Shown here: positions 26,019-34,992 of the stretch, piece after piece
Numbering within the stretch: position 1 is the stretch's first letter
Layout of the letters: every line of letters starts with the position of its first letter
Origin: Coprococcus_C hominis
Lineage (GTDB): Bacteria; Bacillota; Clostridia; Lachnospirales; Lachnospiraceae
NCBI RefSeq assembly: GCF_020687505.1
Contig: NZ_JAJEQT010000002.1
Length of the DNA: 64,000 bases
Reading direction: 5' to 3' (one strand)
Made by a program: the position numbers and the translations under genes
Notes under the pieces: model-generated
Seen by the model: the letters and a program-made list of their open reading frames with translations, nothing else
The model's database searches: none
What the model was told of the DNA's origin: nothing

Positions 26019-26279
26019 CTCGATGACCTGAAAGTCAAGATAATCAAAATCGATGGATTCGATGAAATTATCCTGCGTGAACCGGGTTCTTGCATGACGA
26101 ATAAAATCCTGCTGGTTGGATTTTAACCAGATAGGCTTCGCTAAATCAAAGGTGTAGCATAGCTCGTCAAGGGCGGCATACACCTTTTTTGTACGCGTCA
26201 TGGTATAGTCCTCGATGCAGACGGTATGGTCTTTGACGAGACGGTTATCTTTCATTATTTTTCCCCAGATACGAAACAT
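26007..26279 (-). CDS. Conserved hypothetical protein, 90 residues
   Basis: A small soluble protein without signal peptide or membrane segment. It has several aromatic and acidic residues and ends in VIEEDY. It begins MFRIWGKIMKDNRLVKDHTV, with AGGTGATACT before the ATG. I recognise no domain. It converges on the chemoreceptor gene with no intervening bases. Coding is supported by an intact frame and a plausible start on a stretch where the opposite strand has no competitor. Confidence 0.7.
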   Translation of the reverse strand: MFRIWGKIMKDNRLVKDHTVCIEDYTMTRTKKVYAALDELCYTFDLAKPIWLKSNQQDFIRHARTRFTQDNFIESIDFDYLDFQVIEEDY

Positions 26280-26415
26280 AGTATCACCTGCCTTGGTAGT
26301 ATAGAATATGTCACAGAGAATGAAATCATGCCCGGTGTGACAGAATTATTATATCGGGCATAAGACAAAAAAACAAGTTAAGATATCAAGTGATTTAAAA
26401 TAAAGGAGCAACAAT

Positions 26416-27549
26416 ATGAGTTACAAATTGATTACCAAAGATGGAAGTGCCAAGCGTGGCGAATTTACGACACCGCATGGCGTGATCCAGACACCGGTCT
26501 TTATGAATGTCGGTACAGCCGCCGCCATCAAGGGTGCGGTATCGACGGAGGATCTGCAGACGATCGGAACGCAGGTGGAATTGTCAAACACCTATCATTT
26601 GCATGTGAGACCAGGCGACGAGGTTGTAAAGAAACTCGGCGGTTTGCATAAGTTTATGGTATGGGACAAGCCAATTCTGACCGATTCCGGCGGATTTCAG
26701 GTATTCTCACTTGCAGGACTCAGAAAGATTAAAGAAGAGGGTGTAACATTCCATTCGCATGTTGATGGACGTCTCATATTTATGGGACCGGAGGAGAGTA
26801 TGCAGATTCAGTCAAACCTTGCATCTACGATTGCAATGGCATTCGATGAATGTGCACCGGCCAAGGCAGACCGTTCCTACATCCAGCCATCGGTAGACCG
26901 TACAACACGCTGGTTAGAGCGGTGCAAGCGGGAGATGCATAGGCTGAATAGTCTCGAAGATACGATTAACAAGCAGCAGATGCTCTTCGGTATCAATCAG
27001 GGAGGCGTTATAGATGATATCCGTATCGAGCATGCGAAGCGGATTGCAGACATGGATTTAGATGGTTATGCAATCGGCGGGCTGGCAGTTGGAGAGACAC
27101 ATGCGGAGATGTATCGGATTATCGAGTCAGTCATTCCGTATCTGCCGGAGAACAAACCAACTTATCTGATGGGGGTTGGTACACCGGCGAATATATTGGA
27201 AGCTGTAGAACGCGGAGTTGATTTCTTTGATTGTGTATATCCATCCCGGAATGGCAGACATGGTCATGTCTATACAAACCATGGTAAGCTGAATCTGTTC
27301 AATGCAAAATATGAACTGGATGAGCGTCCAATTGAGGAAAGCTGTGGATGCCCGGCGTGCAGGAAGTATTCGAGAGCCTATATCCGCCATCTGCTCAAAG
27401 CAAAGGAAATGCTTGGAATGAGATTTTGTGTCTTGCATAATTTATATTTTTATAATAATATGATGAGTGAGATTCGGGAGGCAATCGAGGAACATCGTTA
27501 TAGTGAATATAAACGACAGAAATTAGAAGGCTTTCAAAATCAAGAATAA
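26416..27549 (+). CDS. tgt: Queuine tRNA-ribosyltransferase
   Basis: A 377-residue enzyme that exchanges guanine 34 of GUN-anticodon tRNAs for a queuine precursor. Catalytic features are present: DSGGFQVFSL, FDCVYPSRNGRHG with the nucleophilic Asp, and the zinc site CGCPACRKYSRAYIRH...LHN. AAAGGAGCAACAAT precedes the ATG. yajC follows after 19 bases, the usual tgt-yajC order. No preQ1 riboswitch is visible upstream; the 136-base gap has only a weak ATGCCCG/CGGGCAT pairing. Confidence 0.97.
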   Translation: MSYKLITKDGSAKRGEFTTPHGVIQTPVFMNVGTAAAIKGAVSTEDLQTIGTQVELSNTYHLHVRPGDEVVKKLGGLHKFMVWDKPILTDSGGFQVFSLAGLRKIKEEGVTFHSHVDGRLIFMGPEESMQIQSNLASTIAMAFDECAPAKADRSYIQPSVDRTTRWLERCKREMHRLNSLEDTINKQQMLFGINQGGVIDDIRIEHAKRIADMDLDGYAIGGLAVGETHAEMYRIIESVIPYLPENKPTYLMGVGTPANILEAVERGVDFFDCVYPSRNGRHGHVYTNHGKLNLFNAKYELDERPIEESCGCPACRKYSRAYIRHLLKAKEMLGMRFCVLHNLYFYNNMMSEIREAIEEHRYSEYKRQKLEGFQNQE

Positions 27550-27568
27550 ATAAAAGGAGTTTTAAGAC

Positions 27569-27982
27569 ATGTTATTAACATTACTGGAATCAACAGCAAC
27601 AACAGCAAAACAGCCAGGTGGATTATTCTGGGTCATCTACATTGTAATCTTAGTCGGATTCATGTGGTTACTGATCATCCGTCCACAGAAGAAGCAGAAG
27701 AAGCAGATGGAAGATCTGCACAAGGCAATGGAACCGGGCGACAACATCATGACAACCGGTGGCTTCTATGGCACAATCCTCGATATCGTGGATGATACAA
27801 CGGTTATCGTAGAGTTCGGTAACAACAAGAACTGCCGTATCCCGATGCATAAGAATGCAATCGCAGAGATCGAAAAAGCAGGTTCCGCAGTCGTAAAGGA
27901 CGAGGACGAGGATACACCGGTAAAGGACGAGAAAAAGGAAGATAAAAAAGCAGATAAGAAGCTTGGAAAGACAAAGGAATAA
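27569..27982 (+). CDS. yajC: Preprotein translocase accessory subunit YajC
   Basis: A 137-residue protein with a single N-terminal helix (about 20-40, ending WLLIIRP) and the PQKKQKKQMEDLHKAMEPGD motif of YajC, followed by a small beta domain and a Lys/Asp/Glu-rich tail. It associates with SecDF. AAAAGGAGTTTTAAGAC precedes the ATG. secDF is not adjacent. The charged tail of about 35 residues is longer than in the E. coli protein. Confidence 0.94.
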   Translation: MLLTLLESTATTAKQPGGLFWVIYIVILVGFMWLLIIRPQKKQKKQMEDLHKAMEPGDNIMTTGGFYGTILDIVDDTTVIVEFGNNKNCRIPMHKNAIAEIEKAGSAVVKDEDEDTPVKDEKKEDKKADKKLGKTKE

Positions 27983-28097
27983 TTAGGATTTGCCGCTGGA
28001 AATGCAGGCACTAGCCATGTTTGCATATTCTACAAAAAAAGACAAAAAAGGTGTAGACGAAATTATGACTTTGTGAGAAAATGTAGTTGATGGTGTT

Positions 28098-28125
28098 TTG
28101 TATGCAAGAAACATCTCTCTATAAA
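28098..28125 (+). promoter_or_regulatory. Promoter of the NifU-like/GGGtGRT operon
   Basis: TTGTAT (28098-28103), 16 bases, TATAAA (28120-28125), 26 bases before the start codon and followed by a strong GAAAGGAG site. Confidence 0.55.
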
Positions 28126-28151
28126 ATTTTAATATTGAAAGGAGTTCCACA

Positions 28152-28844
28152 ATGATTTACACGAAGGAAGTTGAAAACATGTGCCCAGTAGCCAAGGGCG
28201 CAAAGCATGAGCCAGCTCCTATTCCTGAAGAAGGAAAGTGGGTACACTCAAAGAAGATTGAAGATATCTCTGGTTTTACACATGGTGTTGGCTGGTGCGC
28301 ACCACAGCAGGGTGCTTGTAAACTTTCACTGAACGTTAAGGATGGCGTAATTGAAGAGGCTTTGGTTGAGACAATCGGTTGTTCCGGTATGACACATTCT
28401 GCAGCTATGGCAGCAGAGATTCTGCAGGGTAAGACAATCCTTGAGGCTCTGAACACAGACCTTGTATGTGATGCTATCAATACAGCTATGAGAGAGCTGT
28501 TCCTTCAGATTGTTTATGGTCGTACACAGAGTGCTTTCTCTGATGACGGTCTTGCAGTTGGAGCAGGTCTTGAGGATCTTGGTAAGGGCCTTCGTTCTCA
28601 GGTTGGTACAATGTACGCAACTAAGGAGAAGGGTGTTCGTTACCTTGAGATGGCTGAGGGCTATGTAACAGGTATCGCACTTGATGCAGACAACGAAGTA
28701 ATCGGATACCAGTTCGTTTCTCTTGGAAAGATGACAGACTTCATTAAGAAGGGTGATGATCCAAACACAGCATGGGAGAAGGCAAAGGGTCAGTATGGCC
28801 GTGTTGCTGATGCAGTGAAGATTATCGATCCTAGACAGGAATAA
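28152..28844 (+). CDS. NifU/IscU-like iron-sulfur scaffold family protein
   Basis: A 230-residue protein. The middle part resembles the IscU/NifU N-terminal fold, with conserved cysteines in VGWCAPQQGACKL and ETIGCSGMTHSAAMAAEIL. It is longer than classical IscU (about 130 residues). It is always-paired in my knowledge with the GGGtGRT protein encoded 19 bases downstream. Codons are strongly biased to GGT, GCT, CTT and CGT, unlike neighbouring genes, pointing to high expression. An Fe-S or metallocluster role is inferred from the fold, not shown. Confidence 0.85.
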   Translation: MIYTKEVENMCPVAKGAKHEPAPIPEEGKWVHSKKIEDISGFTHGVGWCAPQQGACKLSLNVKDGVIEEALVETIGCSGMTHSAAMAAEILQGKTILEALNTDLVCDAINTAMRELFLQIVYGRTQSAFSDDGLAVGAGLEDLGKGLRSQVGTMYATKEKGVRYLEMAEGYVTGIALDADNEVIGYQFVSLGKMTDFIKKGDDPNTAWEKAKGQYGRVADAVKIIDPRQE

Positions 28845-28863
28845 GAGGAAAGGAGAAACGACA

Positions 28864-29874
28864 ATGGCTTTATTTGAATCATATGAAAGAAGAATTGACC
28901 AGATTAACGCTGTATTGAACAGCTATGGTATCAGCTCTATCGAAGAAGCTGAGAAGATTACAAAGGACGCTGGACTTGATGTTTACGATCAGGTTAAGAA
29001 GATTCAGCCAATTTGTTTTGAGAATGCTTGCTGGGCTTACACAGTTGGTGCAGCAATCGCAATTAAGAAGGGTTGCAGAAGAGCAGCAGATGCTGCAGCA
29101 GCAATCGGTGAAGGACTTCAGTCTTTCTGTATCCCGGGTTCTGTTGCTGATCACCGTAAGGTAGGTCTTGGACATGGTAACCTTGGTAAGATGCTCCTTG
29201 AGGAAGAGACAGAGTGCTTCTGTTTCCTTGCAGGACATGAGTCATTCGCAGCTGCTGAGGGTGCAATCGGTATCGCAGAGAAGGCTAACAAGGTACGTCA
29301 GAAGCCACTTCGTGTTATCTTGAATGGTCTTGGTAAGGATGCAGCTCAGATTATCTCACGTATCAATGGATTTACATTTGTTGAGACAAAGTACGATTAT
29401 AAGGCAGCTAAGCTGAACGTAGTATATGAGAAGCCATACTCAACAGGTCTTCGTGCAACTGTTAAGTGTTATGGTGCTGATGATGTTCAGGAAGGTGTTG
29501 CAATCATGCATCATGAGAATGTTGGTGTATCTATCACAGGTAACTCAACAAACCCAACACGTTTCCAGCATCCGGTAGCAGGTACATACAAGAAGGAATG
29601 TATCGAGCAGGGTAAGAAGTACTTCTCCGTAGCATCTGGTGGTGGTACAGGTCGTACACTTCACCCAGATAACATGGCAGCAGGTCCTGCTTCTTATGGT
29701 ATGACAGATACTATGGGACGTATGCACAGTGATGCACAGTTCGCAGGTTCTTCATCTGTACCAGCTCACGTAGAGATGATGGGTCTGATCGGTATGGGTA
29801 ACAACCCTATGGTTGGTGCTACTGTTGCAGTTGCAGTTTCCGTTGAGGAAGCAGCAAAGGCTGGAAAGTTCTAG
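28864..29874 (+). CDS. GGGtGRT family protein
   Basis: A 336-residue member of the family named after its motif, seen here as ASGGGTGRTLHPDN. Other conserved stretches are CIPGSVADHRKVGLGHGNLG and GNSTNPTRFQHPVAGTYKKE. No enzymatic activity is established for the family to my knowledge. GAGGAAAGGAGAAACGACA precedes the ATG. It shares the highly biased codon use of its upstream partner, and a very strong terminator ends the operon. The pair probably makes an abundant metabolic protein of unknown reaction. Confidence 0.9.
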   Translation: MALFESYERRIDQINAVLNSYGISSIEEAEKITKDAGLDVYDQVKKIQPICFENACWAYTVGAAIAIKKGCRRAADAAAAIGEGLQSFCIPGSVADHRKVGLGHGNLGKMLLEEETECFCFLAGHESFAAAEGAIGIAEKANKVRQKPLRVILNGLGKDAAQIISRINGFTFVETKYDYKAAKLNVVYEKPYSTGLRATVKCYGADDVQEGVAIMHHENVGVSITGNSTNPTRFQHPVAGTYKKECIEQGKKYFSVASGGGTGRTLHPDNMAAGPASYGMTDTMGRMHSDAQFAGSSSVPAHVEMMGLIGMGNNPMVGATVAVAVSVEEAAKAGKF

Positions 29875-29892
29875 AGACAATGAGCCGTGCAT

Positions 29893-29950
29893 AACGGATA
29901 AAAAAATGGCTGGTCAAGCTTGCTTGAAACCAGTCATTTTTTTATCCGTT
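29893..29950. terminator. Strong bidirectional terminator
   Basis: AACGGATAAAAAAATG-CTGGT pairs with ACCAG-CATTTTTTTATCCGTT around a 14-base loop, with one internal mismatch; A/T runs on both sides would allow use in either direction. Confidence 0.9.
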
Positions 29951-30358
29951 TATATAGGGCGAATGCCCGAGACCGACTCGAAGCGAAGCGCAGAGGAGGT
30001 TGCACGGCGAATGATTTCCTGTTTATTTTTTATTCTAAGTATTCTCTAAGCCATTCCACAACGTTTGCCGTGTATGTGGATTCGGTTATATCTTGTATAT
30101 TATTTTCCACAAAATGTAAATCTGGGCTCGCGGGAGAGAAATTAAGCGGAAAAACCCACGACGTGGGCGTAGGCGGAGAAAAGCAAGCAAGAAAAACCAA
30201 ACCGGAAGCTAATCTAGCAAATATCTGGAAATCAGGGTTGAAATCATATCCATGACAGAAGAAAATTACACATTGTTATTTCCATATATGTATGATAGTG
30301 TTAATATGAATGAAAGAATATTGCAACAATCCTTTGTATATTTGGGAGGAGGAAAAAT
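29951..30358. other. Noncoding stretch after the GGGtGRT terminator
   Basis: About 400 bases without a credible gene. Small inverted pieces are present (GGGCGAATGCCC at about 29957, CCCACGACGTGGG at about 30155) along with GC-rich purine words such as CGAAGCGAAGCG, unlike the surrounding AT-rich spacer. It may be a degraded mobile or repeat element; I cannot identify it. The first 60 bases before the next gene hold its GGGAGGAGG ribosome site. Confidence 0.4.
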
Positions 30359-31069
30359 ATGTCATTAAAGTTAAAAGATGAAGATTCCACAAAACGCATG
30401 AAAGATATGCAGGAAGAATTAAAAGATCCTTCATTGGGGGAGTTCAGCGATTTAGAACAGGATCCATATGTCATTGAATCCAAAAGGACAACTCCAATCG
30501 ATAAGCCTGTTTATCAACCGGATGGAAAGCTTTCATCTGCAACAGATAGAAATCCATATATTTTGTCAGAGGAAAAACAAGCACGAATCTTTGGAGAAGA
30601 TTTAGGTGACAAAGAAATAAGAAAAAAGTCCGTCCGTAAGGAAGTGATGATAGTTATGTTTGTCGGGCTGGCTTTGTTGTTCGCGGGACTTGCGGCATAT
30701 GTACATAATGATCTGTTTTTAAGAAAAGCAGAGACCGTACCAGGTATTGTAACAGAAAAACGTATGCATAGAAATCATGCAACTTGCACCATCTTTGTGG
30801 ATTATGAAGTAGATGGAAAAACATATAATGAGATATATGTGGGTGATGGACATGATATGCAGATAGGGCAGAAGGTAACGGTATATTATGATCCGGAGAA
30901 ACCAACCAAAATAACGGATGGAAGGAAAATCCCGACAATGTCTGTCTATCTTGTTATAATAGGAGGGGCTTTGTTCCTGATTGGCGGCTATCTCGTATTC
31001 TGGATGAACCAGAATCCTGACAAGGGAATTGAGATTTATAACAGGATATTCAAGAAGCGTGACAAATAA
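30359..31069 (+). CDS. DUF3592-type membrane protein
   Basis: A 236-residue protein. The N-terminal 95 residues are polar (Asp, Glu, Lys, Pro); then helix 1 (about 99-118), a domain with GIVTEKRMHRNHATCTIFVD and a VYYDPEKPTK motif as in DUF3592, and helix 2 (about 196-216). GGGAGGAGGAAAAAT precedes the ATG. The function of the family is not known. A perfect 21-bp hairpin follows the gene. Confidence 0.78.
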   Translation: MSLKLKDEDSTKRMKDMQEELKDPSLGEFSDLEQDPYVIESKRTTPIDKPVYQPDGKLSSATDRNPYILSEEKQARIFGEDLGDKEIRKKSVRKEVMIVMFVGLALLFAGLAAYVHNDLFLRKAETVPGIVTEKRMHRNHATCTIFVDYEVDGKTYNEIYVGDGHDMQIGQKVTVYYDPEKPTKITDGRKIPTMSVYLVIIGGALFLIGGYLVFWMNQNPDKGIEIYNRIFKKRDK

Positions 31070-31107
31070 ACAGAATCTGTGTGTAATAAAAGAATACATA
31101 GATAATT

Positions 31108-31156
31108 TAAGCCCTCCCCGATATAATATAGTATTTATTATATCGGGGAGGGCTTA
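31108..31156. terminator. Perfect 21-bp hairpin without T tract
   Basis: Bases 31108-31128 pair without mismatch with 31136-31156 around a 7-base loop (TAGTATT); the stem contains GCCCTCCCCGATAT. No T run follows, so it is either a factor-assisted terminator or the end of a small inserted element beside the truncated gene that starts 17 bases later. Confidence 0.7.
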
Positions 31157-31172
31157 GTTATGCCAGAACAGG

Positions 31173-31469
31173 ATGAATTGGGACTTCGGATGGTACCTAG
31201 GAGAGAATATTATCCTTCTGACATTGGGTGGAAGCCATGCGTATGGTATGGATAAAGAAAAATCTGATGTGGATATCCGGGAAATTGTGCTGAATACAAA
31301 ACCGGACATCCTGCTAGGAAATGATTTTGATGCTGTGGTGGATGTACCGACAGATACAACGATTTATTCATTTAATAAGATGCTACAGCTGCTTTCTTCG
31401 AACAATCGATTCCTTAATGAAAAATGCATTATTGTACAGAAAATGTACGAAAAATGCAGAAAAATGTAA
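31173..31469 (+). pseudogene. Truncated nucleotidyltransferase (RlaP/PF10127-like)
   Basis: The 98 codons begin with an intact nucleotidyltransferase motif: LTLGGSHAYGMDKEKSDVDI followed by REIVLNTKPDILLG, as in the predicted nucleotidyltransferases of the PF10127 group, which are normally about 250-300 residues. After LQLLSSNN the expected family sequence (NPxxIELL) is lost and the frame ends in a Lys-rich run. There is no ribosome site before the ATG. I read it as a decayed remnant. A perfect hairpin lies directly upstream. Confidence 0.65.
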
Positions 31470-31595
31470 TAGTGATTTTCACACATACATGGTACAATAT
31501 TGAATAGATGCAGGAATGTGAATTTTGCACCAAAGAAAATATGCGATCTGAGTCGCATAGCAATCAATTAACTTGTTGTTAGGGAGGGTTTTTGT

Positions 31596-33107
31596 ATGTC
31601 AGGTTCAACAATTGCTATTATTATCATTATCGTGGCATTGCTGGTCATTTTATTTACCAGTTATGTCAAATCACCACCGGATAAGGCGTATATCATTTCC
31701 GGTTTAAGAAAGACACCGAAGATTCTGATTGGTAAAGCAGGCTTGAAGCTTCCGTTCTTCGAGCGGAAGGATGAACTGTTGATCAAGCAGATCAGTATCG
31801 ATATCAAGACGGACGATTATGTTCCGACACTGGATTTCATCGGTGTTAACATTGATGCAGTTGCGAAAGTTAAGATCCGTACGGATGAAGAAGGTATGCA
31901 ACTTGCCATGAAGAATTTCCTGAATATGAAGGAACCGCAGATTATGGAAGCACTGGTGGATTCTCTGCAGGGTAATATGCGTGAGATTATCGGTACGATC
32001 AGTCTGAAGGAGTTGTGTAACGATCGTAAGTCCTTCGGTGATCAGGTGCAGGAGAAGGCGCAGGTGGATATGAATCGTCTGGGTATTGAGATTATTTCCT
32101 GCAACATCCAGCATGTAGAGGATCAGAATGACCTGATTATCGCGCTTGGTCAGGATAACATGGCAGCAATCCAGAAGAATGCAAGTATCGCCAAGGCAAA
32201 CGCAGACCGTGATGTAGCGATCGCACAGGCACAGGCGAGAAAAGAAGCGAACGATGCAAAGGTATTATCCGATACGGAAATTGCCGTGAAGCAGAATGAG
32301 CTTTCTATCAAGAAGGCAGAATTAAAGACAATCGAAGATACGAAGAATGCGGAAGCAGATGCGGCTTACGAGATTCAGAAGGAAGCACAGCGTAAGACAA
32401 TCGAGGTTACAAAGACCGAGGCAGATATCGCACGTCAGGAGAAGGAAGTTGACCTGAAGAAGAAGGAAGCCGAGGTTATGGAGCAGTCCCTCGATGCGGA
32501 TATTCGTAAGAAAGCGGAGGCGGACAAGTTCGCAAGACAGCAGCAGGCAGATGCGGAGCTTTACAAGCGTCAGAGAAATGCCGAGGCAGATAAGTTTGAG
32601 AAGCAGCAGGAAGCTGAGGCGAAGAAGGCACAGGCAGAGGCAGAGCTTTTCGCAAAGCAGCAGGAGGCAGCAGGTATCCGTGCAGTCGGCGAGGCAGAGG
32701 CGAAGGCAATCGAAGCCAAAGGTCTTGCAGAGGCAGAAGCCTTAGAGAAGAAAGCCGAAGCGATGAAGAAGTATGGTCAGGCAGCGATGGTGGAAATGAT
32801 CGTGAAGGCATTGCCGGAGATGGCAAAGGCAATCGCAGAGCCACTCTCTACAATCGACAAGGTTACGATCATCGACGGCAACGGCGAAGGTTCCGGTGTC
32901 GGTTCGATGGGGTCGTATGTGCCACAAGTCCTTGCAAAGACAATGGAGTCTGTGAAGGAAGTAACAGGTATCGATATCGCGGATATTATGCGTGCAAATA
33001 CATACGATGCAAAGGTTAACAAGAATGTGAACATCACAGGCCTGGATGGAATCAAGGTAGAAGCTCCTGCAGAGGCGGGAACTTCCGCGGATGCAACTGT
33101 GGAGTAA
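31596..33107 (+). CDS. Flotillin family protein
   Basis: A 503-residue SPFH/flotillin protein: an N-terminal membrane hairpin (about 4-23), the SPFH/PHB domain (about 40-200), a long Ala/Glu/Lys coiled coil (about 200-400) and a Gly-rich C terminus with GEGSGVGSMGSYVP. Flotillins organise ordered membrane microdomains. GGGAGGG precedes ATG 31596. It has no NfeD partner next to it. An extended -10 (TGGTACAAT, about 31490) is a likely promoter element. An 18-bp perfect hairpin follows. Confidence 0.92.
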   Translation: MSGSTIAIIIIIVALLVILFTSYVKSPPDKAYIISGLRKTPKILIGKAGLKLPFFERKDELLIKQISIDIKTDDYVPTLDFIGVNIDAVAKVKIRTDEEGMQLAMKNFLNMKEPQIMEALVDSLQGNMREIIGTISLKELCNDRKSFGDQVQEKAQVDMNRLGIEIISCNIQHVEDQNDLIIALGQDNMAAIQKNASIAKANADRDVAIAQAQARKEANDAKVLSDTEIAVKQNELSIKKAELKTIEDTKNAEADAAYEIQKEAQRKTIEVTKTEADIARQEKEVDLKKKEAEVMEQSLDADIRKKAEADKFARQQQADAELYKRQRNAEADKFEKQQEAEAKKAQAEAELFAKQQEAAGIRAVGEAEAKAIEAKGLAEAEALEKKAEAMKKYGQAAMVEMIVKALPEMAKAIAEPLSTIDKVTIIDGNGEGSGVGSMGSYVPQVLAKTMESVKEVTGIDIADIMRANTYDAKVNKNVNITGLDGIKVEAPAEAGTSADATVE

Positions 33108-33136
33108 GATATTGTGTAAAACAGAAAACTTTTAAG

Positions 33137-33180
33137 ATAAAAGAGGAAAGGTACTTTAACTGGTACCTTTCCTCTTTTAT
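33137..33180. terminator. 18-bp perfect hairpin after the flotillin gene
   Basis: ATAAAAGAGGAAAGGTAC pairs perfectly with GTACCTTTCCTCTTTTAT around TTTAACTG; the right arm ends in TTTTAT. Confidence 0.85.
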
Positions 33181-33188
33181 CGATACTA

Positions 33189-33215
33189 TTTCATTCACTG
33201 TGAAAGTGAATGAAA
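33189..33215. other. 11-bp hairpin between the terminator and tRNA
   Basis: TTTCATTCACT pairs perfectly with AGTGAATGAAA around GTGAA. It lies downstream of the leftward tRNA gene and could protect or end its transcript. Confidence 0.5.
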
Positions 33216-33253
33216 CTTGATTCACGAAATCTTGCAGTTCTATCACGTAAAAA

Positions 33254-33324
33254 AGCAGGTAACGGGAATCGAACCCGCCTATCCAGCTTGGGAAGCTGGT
33301 GTTCTACCAATGAACTATACCTGC
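33254..33324 (-). tRNA. tRNA-Gly (anticodon CCC)
   Basis: Reads on the minus strand from 33324: a 7-bp acceptor GCAGGTA/TACCTGC, D arm GTTCATTGGTAGAAC, anticodon stem CCAGC/GCTGG with loop TTCCCAA (anticodon CCC), and T arm CGGGTTCGATTCCCG. The discriminator is T and CCA is not encoded. Length is 71 bases, normal for tRNA-Gly. A T-rich stretch follows its 3' end. Confidence 0.96.
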
Positions 33325-33474
33325 AATAAAATAAATATAGTACAGACAGGCACGAAAGTCAAGCATCGGCTTGCTCGGAAGAATGCAGCCCAAAAGGGTT
33401 ATTGTAAATCGCGGATTCCTATATTATAATATTCTATTATGCTGAAATCAGATCTGGAAGGAGTAAGGTAAGAA

Positions 33475-34965
33475 ATGCCTTTTAACAATAATACAAAGAC
33501 AGACATTCAGATAAGAAGATTCACATTTCGGATCGTCATTGTGTTTTTGCTTGCCATCACAGTTGCAACAGGAACCATCACTTTGATCCTGACAAGAAAA
33601 TCCTCCCAGGAAATGAAATCAAAGGTTGTAAACCTGATACAGGCAAACACCCAATTGCAGATATCAAATCTCAATCAGTATCTGGGAAGAATTGAAGATA
33701 CCGCAGCATTGCTGTTCTCGGATGATATCTATTGTGAGTATGATGCAACGAAAGAGGGGCAGGATGCATTCGAGAAGATACAGCAGGAGACAGCGATTGA
33801 AAAACGTTTGCAGGATATTAATATTCTTCAGAACTTCTCTGATTTTGGAATTGTATACGCAGATGATTCATCGCTTGGTTCAATATCGAATACGACGCTC
33901 GAGTTGTTCCCGGATGGTGGACTATATGCGTATCTGGAAGGGCATATTACGGACGAGAGGAAAGAGTCCGGCTGGTTTTTCGATTATGAGCGGTGCTATG
34001 ACAGGCTGTATTACGTAAAAAGACTGAATGAGCATGCAATCATTGTGGCAGCATTTTATAGCCGGGAACTGAGCCAGTCTTTTACAGATATGGAGGATGT
34101 GCCGGGGATGCAGAGCTATCTTGTGGATTCGGCACATTCGATTGTCTATGCTGAATCAGGAGAGATACTTGGACGGAATGCAGAAGAAGTCTGGAACGAT
34201 CTGCCGGATGGATATAGCAATTACTGGATTATAGGCGACAAGGAAGTTGTAGTAGTTGGAACCTGCAAGAACGACTGGCAGGTAATATGTGTGGCTCCGG
34301 AGAACGTGCTATTTGCGGAACAGCTTGGAATCACCCGGTTTGCTATAATTGTATATATTATTATGCTTGTGGTTGCTATGACGGCGGCAGGAATCCTGTA
34401 TTCACAGGTGGCAGTAAAGGATGGCGTGCTTTCGCAGATCAGGCAGAAAGCAGATTACGATCAGCTGACAAATGTGTTGAATAAGCAATCATTCCGTGAT
34501 CTGGTAGATACAAAGCTTGCACATGCAGGAGAAGGAACAAAGCATATCTGCATGATGCTGGATATGGATAATTTTAAGCTGGTAAATGATACATATGGGC
34601 ATCAGGAAGGGGATAAATTTCTTAAGAAATCCGTAGTAATCTTCCGGGAAACTCTTGGAACACAGGCAATCATCGGGCGTATGGGCGGAGATGAGTTTGC
34701 GGTGTACATTCCATTTGAGCATGAGGAAGAGACCGTTATACGGGAGGAGGTTGCCCGGAGGCTGGATGCACTTTTGGATGCATTTCATAAGCAGTTTGAT
34801 ACACACTATGAATCGTGCAAAGTCTCACTTTCAGCAGGAATCTGTCTGAGAATTACGGTAGATGGAATAAAACTTGGATTCGAGGAATCTTATCAGATGG
34901 CGGACCGTGCGTTATATGTATCAAAAGAAAACGGAAAACATCAATACAATTGGTATGAGGATTGA
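33475..34965 (+). CDS. Membrane diguanylate cyclase
   Basis: A 496-residue protein: helix 1 (about 18-40), an extracytoplasmic sensor domain of about 250 residues, helix 2 (about 292-315), and a C-terminal GGDEF domain. The active site is intact (MGGDEFAVYI) with metal and substrate residues in MLDMDNFKLVNDTYGHQEGD. The RxxD product-inhibition site is not seen before GGDEF. It makes cyclic di-GMP. GGAAGGAGTAAGGTAAGAA precedes the ATG. The next gene, a solute-binding lipoprotein, starts within 30 bases, suggesting that a ligand-loaded binding protein regulates the cyclase. Confidence 0.93.
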   Translation: MPFNNNTKTDIQIRRFTFRIVIVFLLAITVATGTITLILTRKSSQEMKSKVVNLIQANTQLQISNLNQYLGRIEDTAALLFSDDIYCEYDATKEGQDAFEKIQQETAIEKRLQDINILQNFSDFGIVYADDSSLGSISNTTLELFPDGGLYAYLEGHITDERKESGWFFDYERCYDRLYYVKRLNEHAIIVAAFYSRELSQSFTDMEDVPGMQSYLVDSAHSIVYAESGEILGRNAEEVWNDLPDGYSNYWIIGDKEVVVVGTCKNDWQVICVAPENVLFAEQLGITRFAIIVYIIMLVVAMTAAGILYSQVAVKDGVLSQIRQKADYDQLTNVLNKQSFRDLVDTKLAHAGEGTKHICMMLDMDNFKLVNDTYGHQEGDKFLKKSVVIFRETLGTQAIIGRMGGDEFAVYIPFEHEEETVIREEVARRLDALLDAFHKQFDTHYESCKVSLSAGICLRITVDGIKLGFEESYQMADRALYVSKENGKHQYNWYED

Positions 34966-34992
34966 TTGGCAGATATGAGGTACATGGGAAAA

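Noticed and set aside
26280..26415. preQ1 riboswitch upstream of tgt
   Set aside because: No preQ1-I or preQ1-II like fold; only a weak 7-bp ATGCCCG/CGGGCAT pairing without the A-rich tail or pseudoknot.
29920..30255. An open frame of 111 codons on the plus strand after the GGGtGRT terminator
   Set aside because: No ribosome site, it begins inside the terminator hairpin and the translation looks random (Arg/Ser/Lys-rich, no domain).
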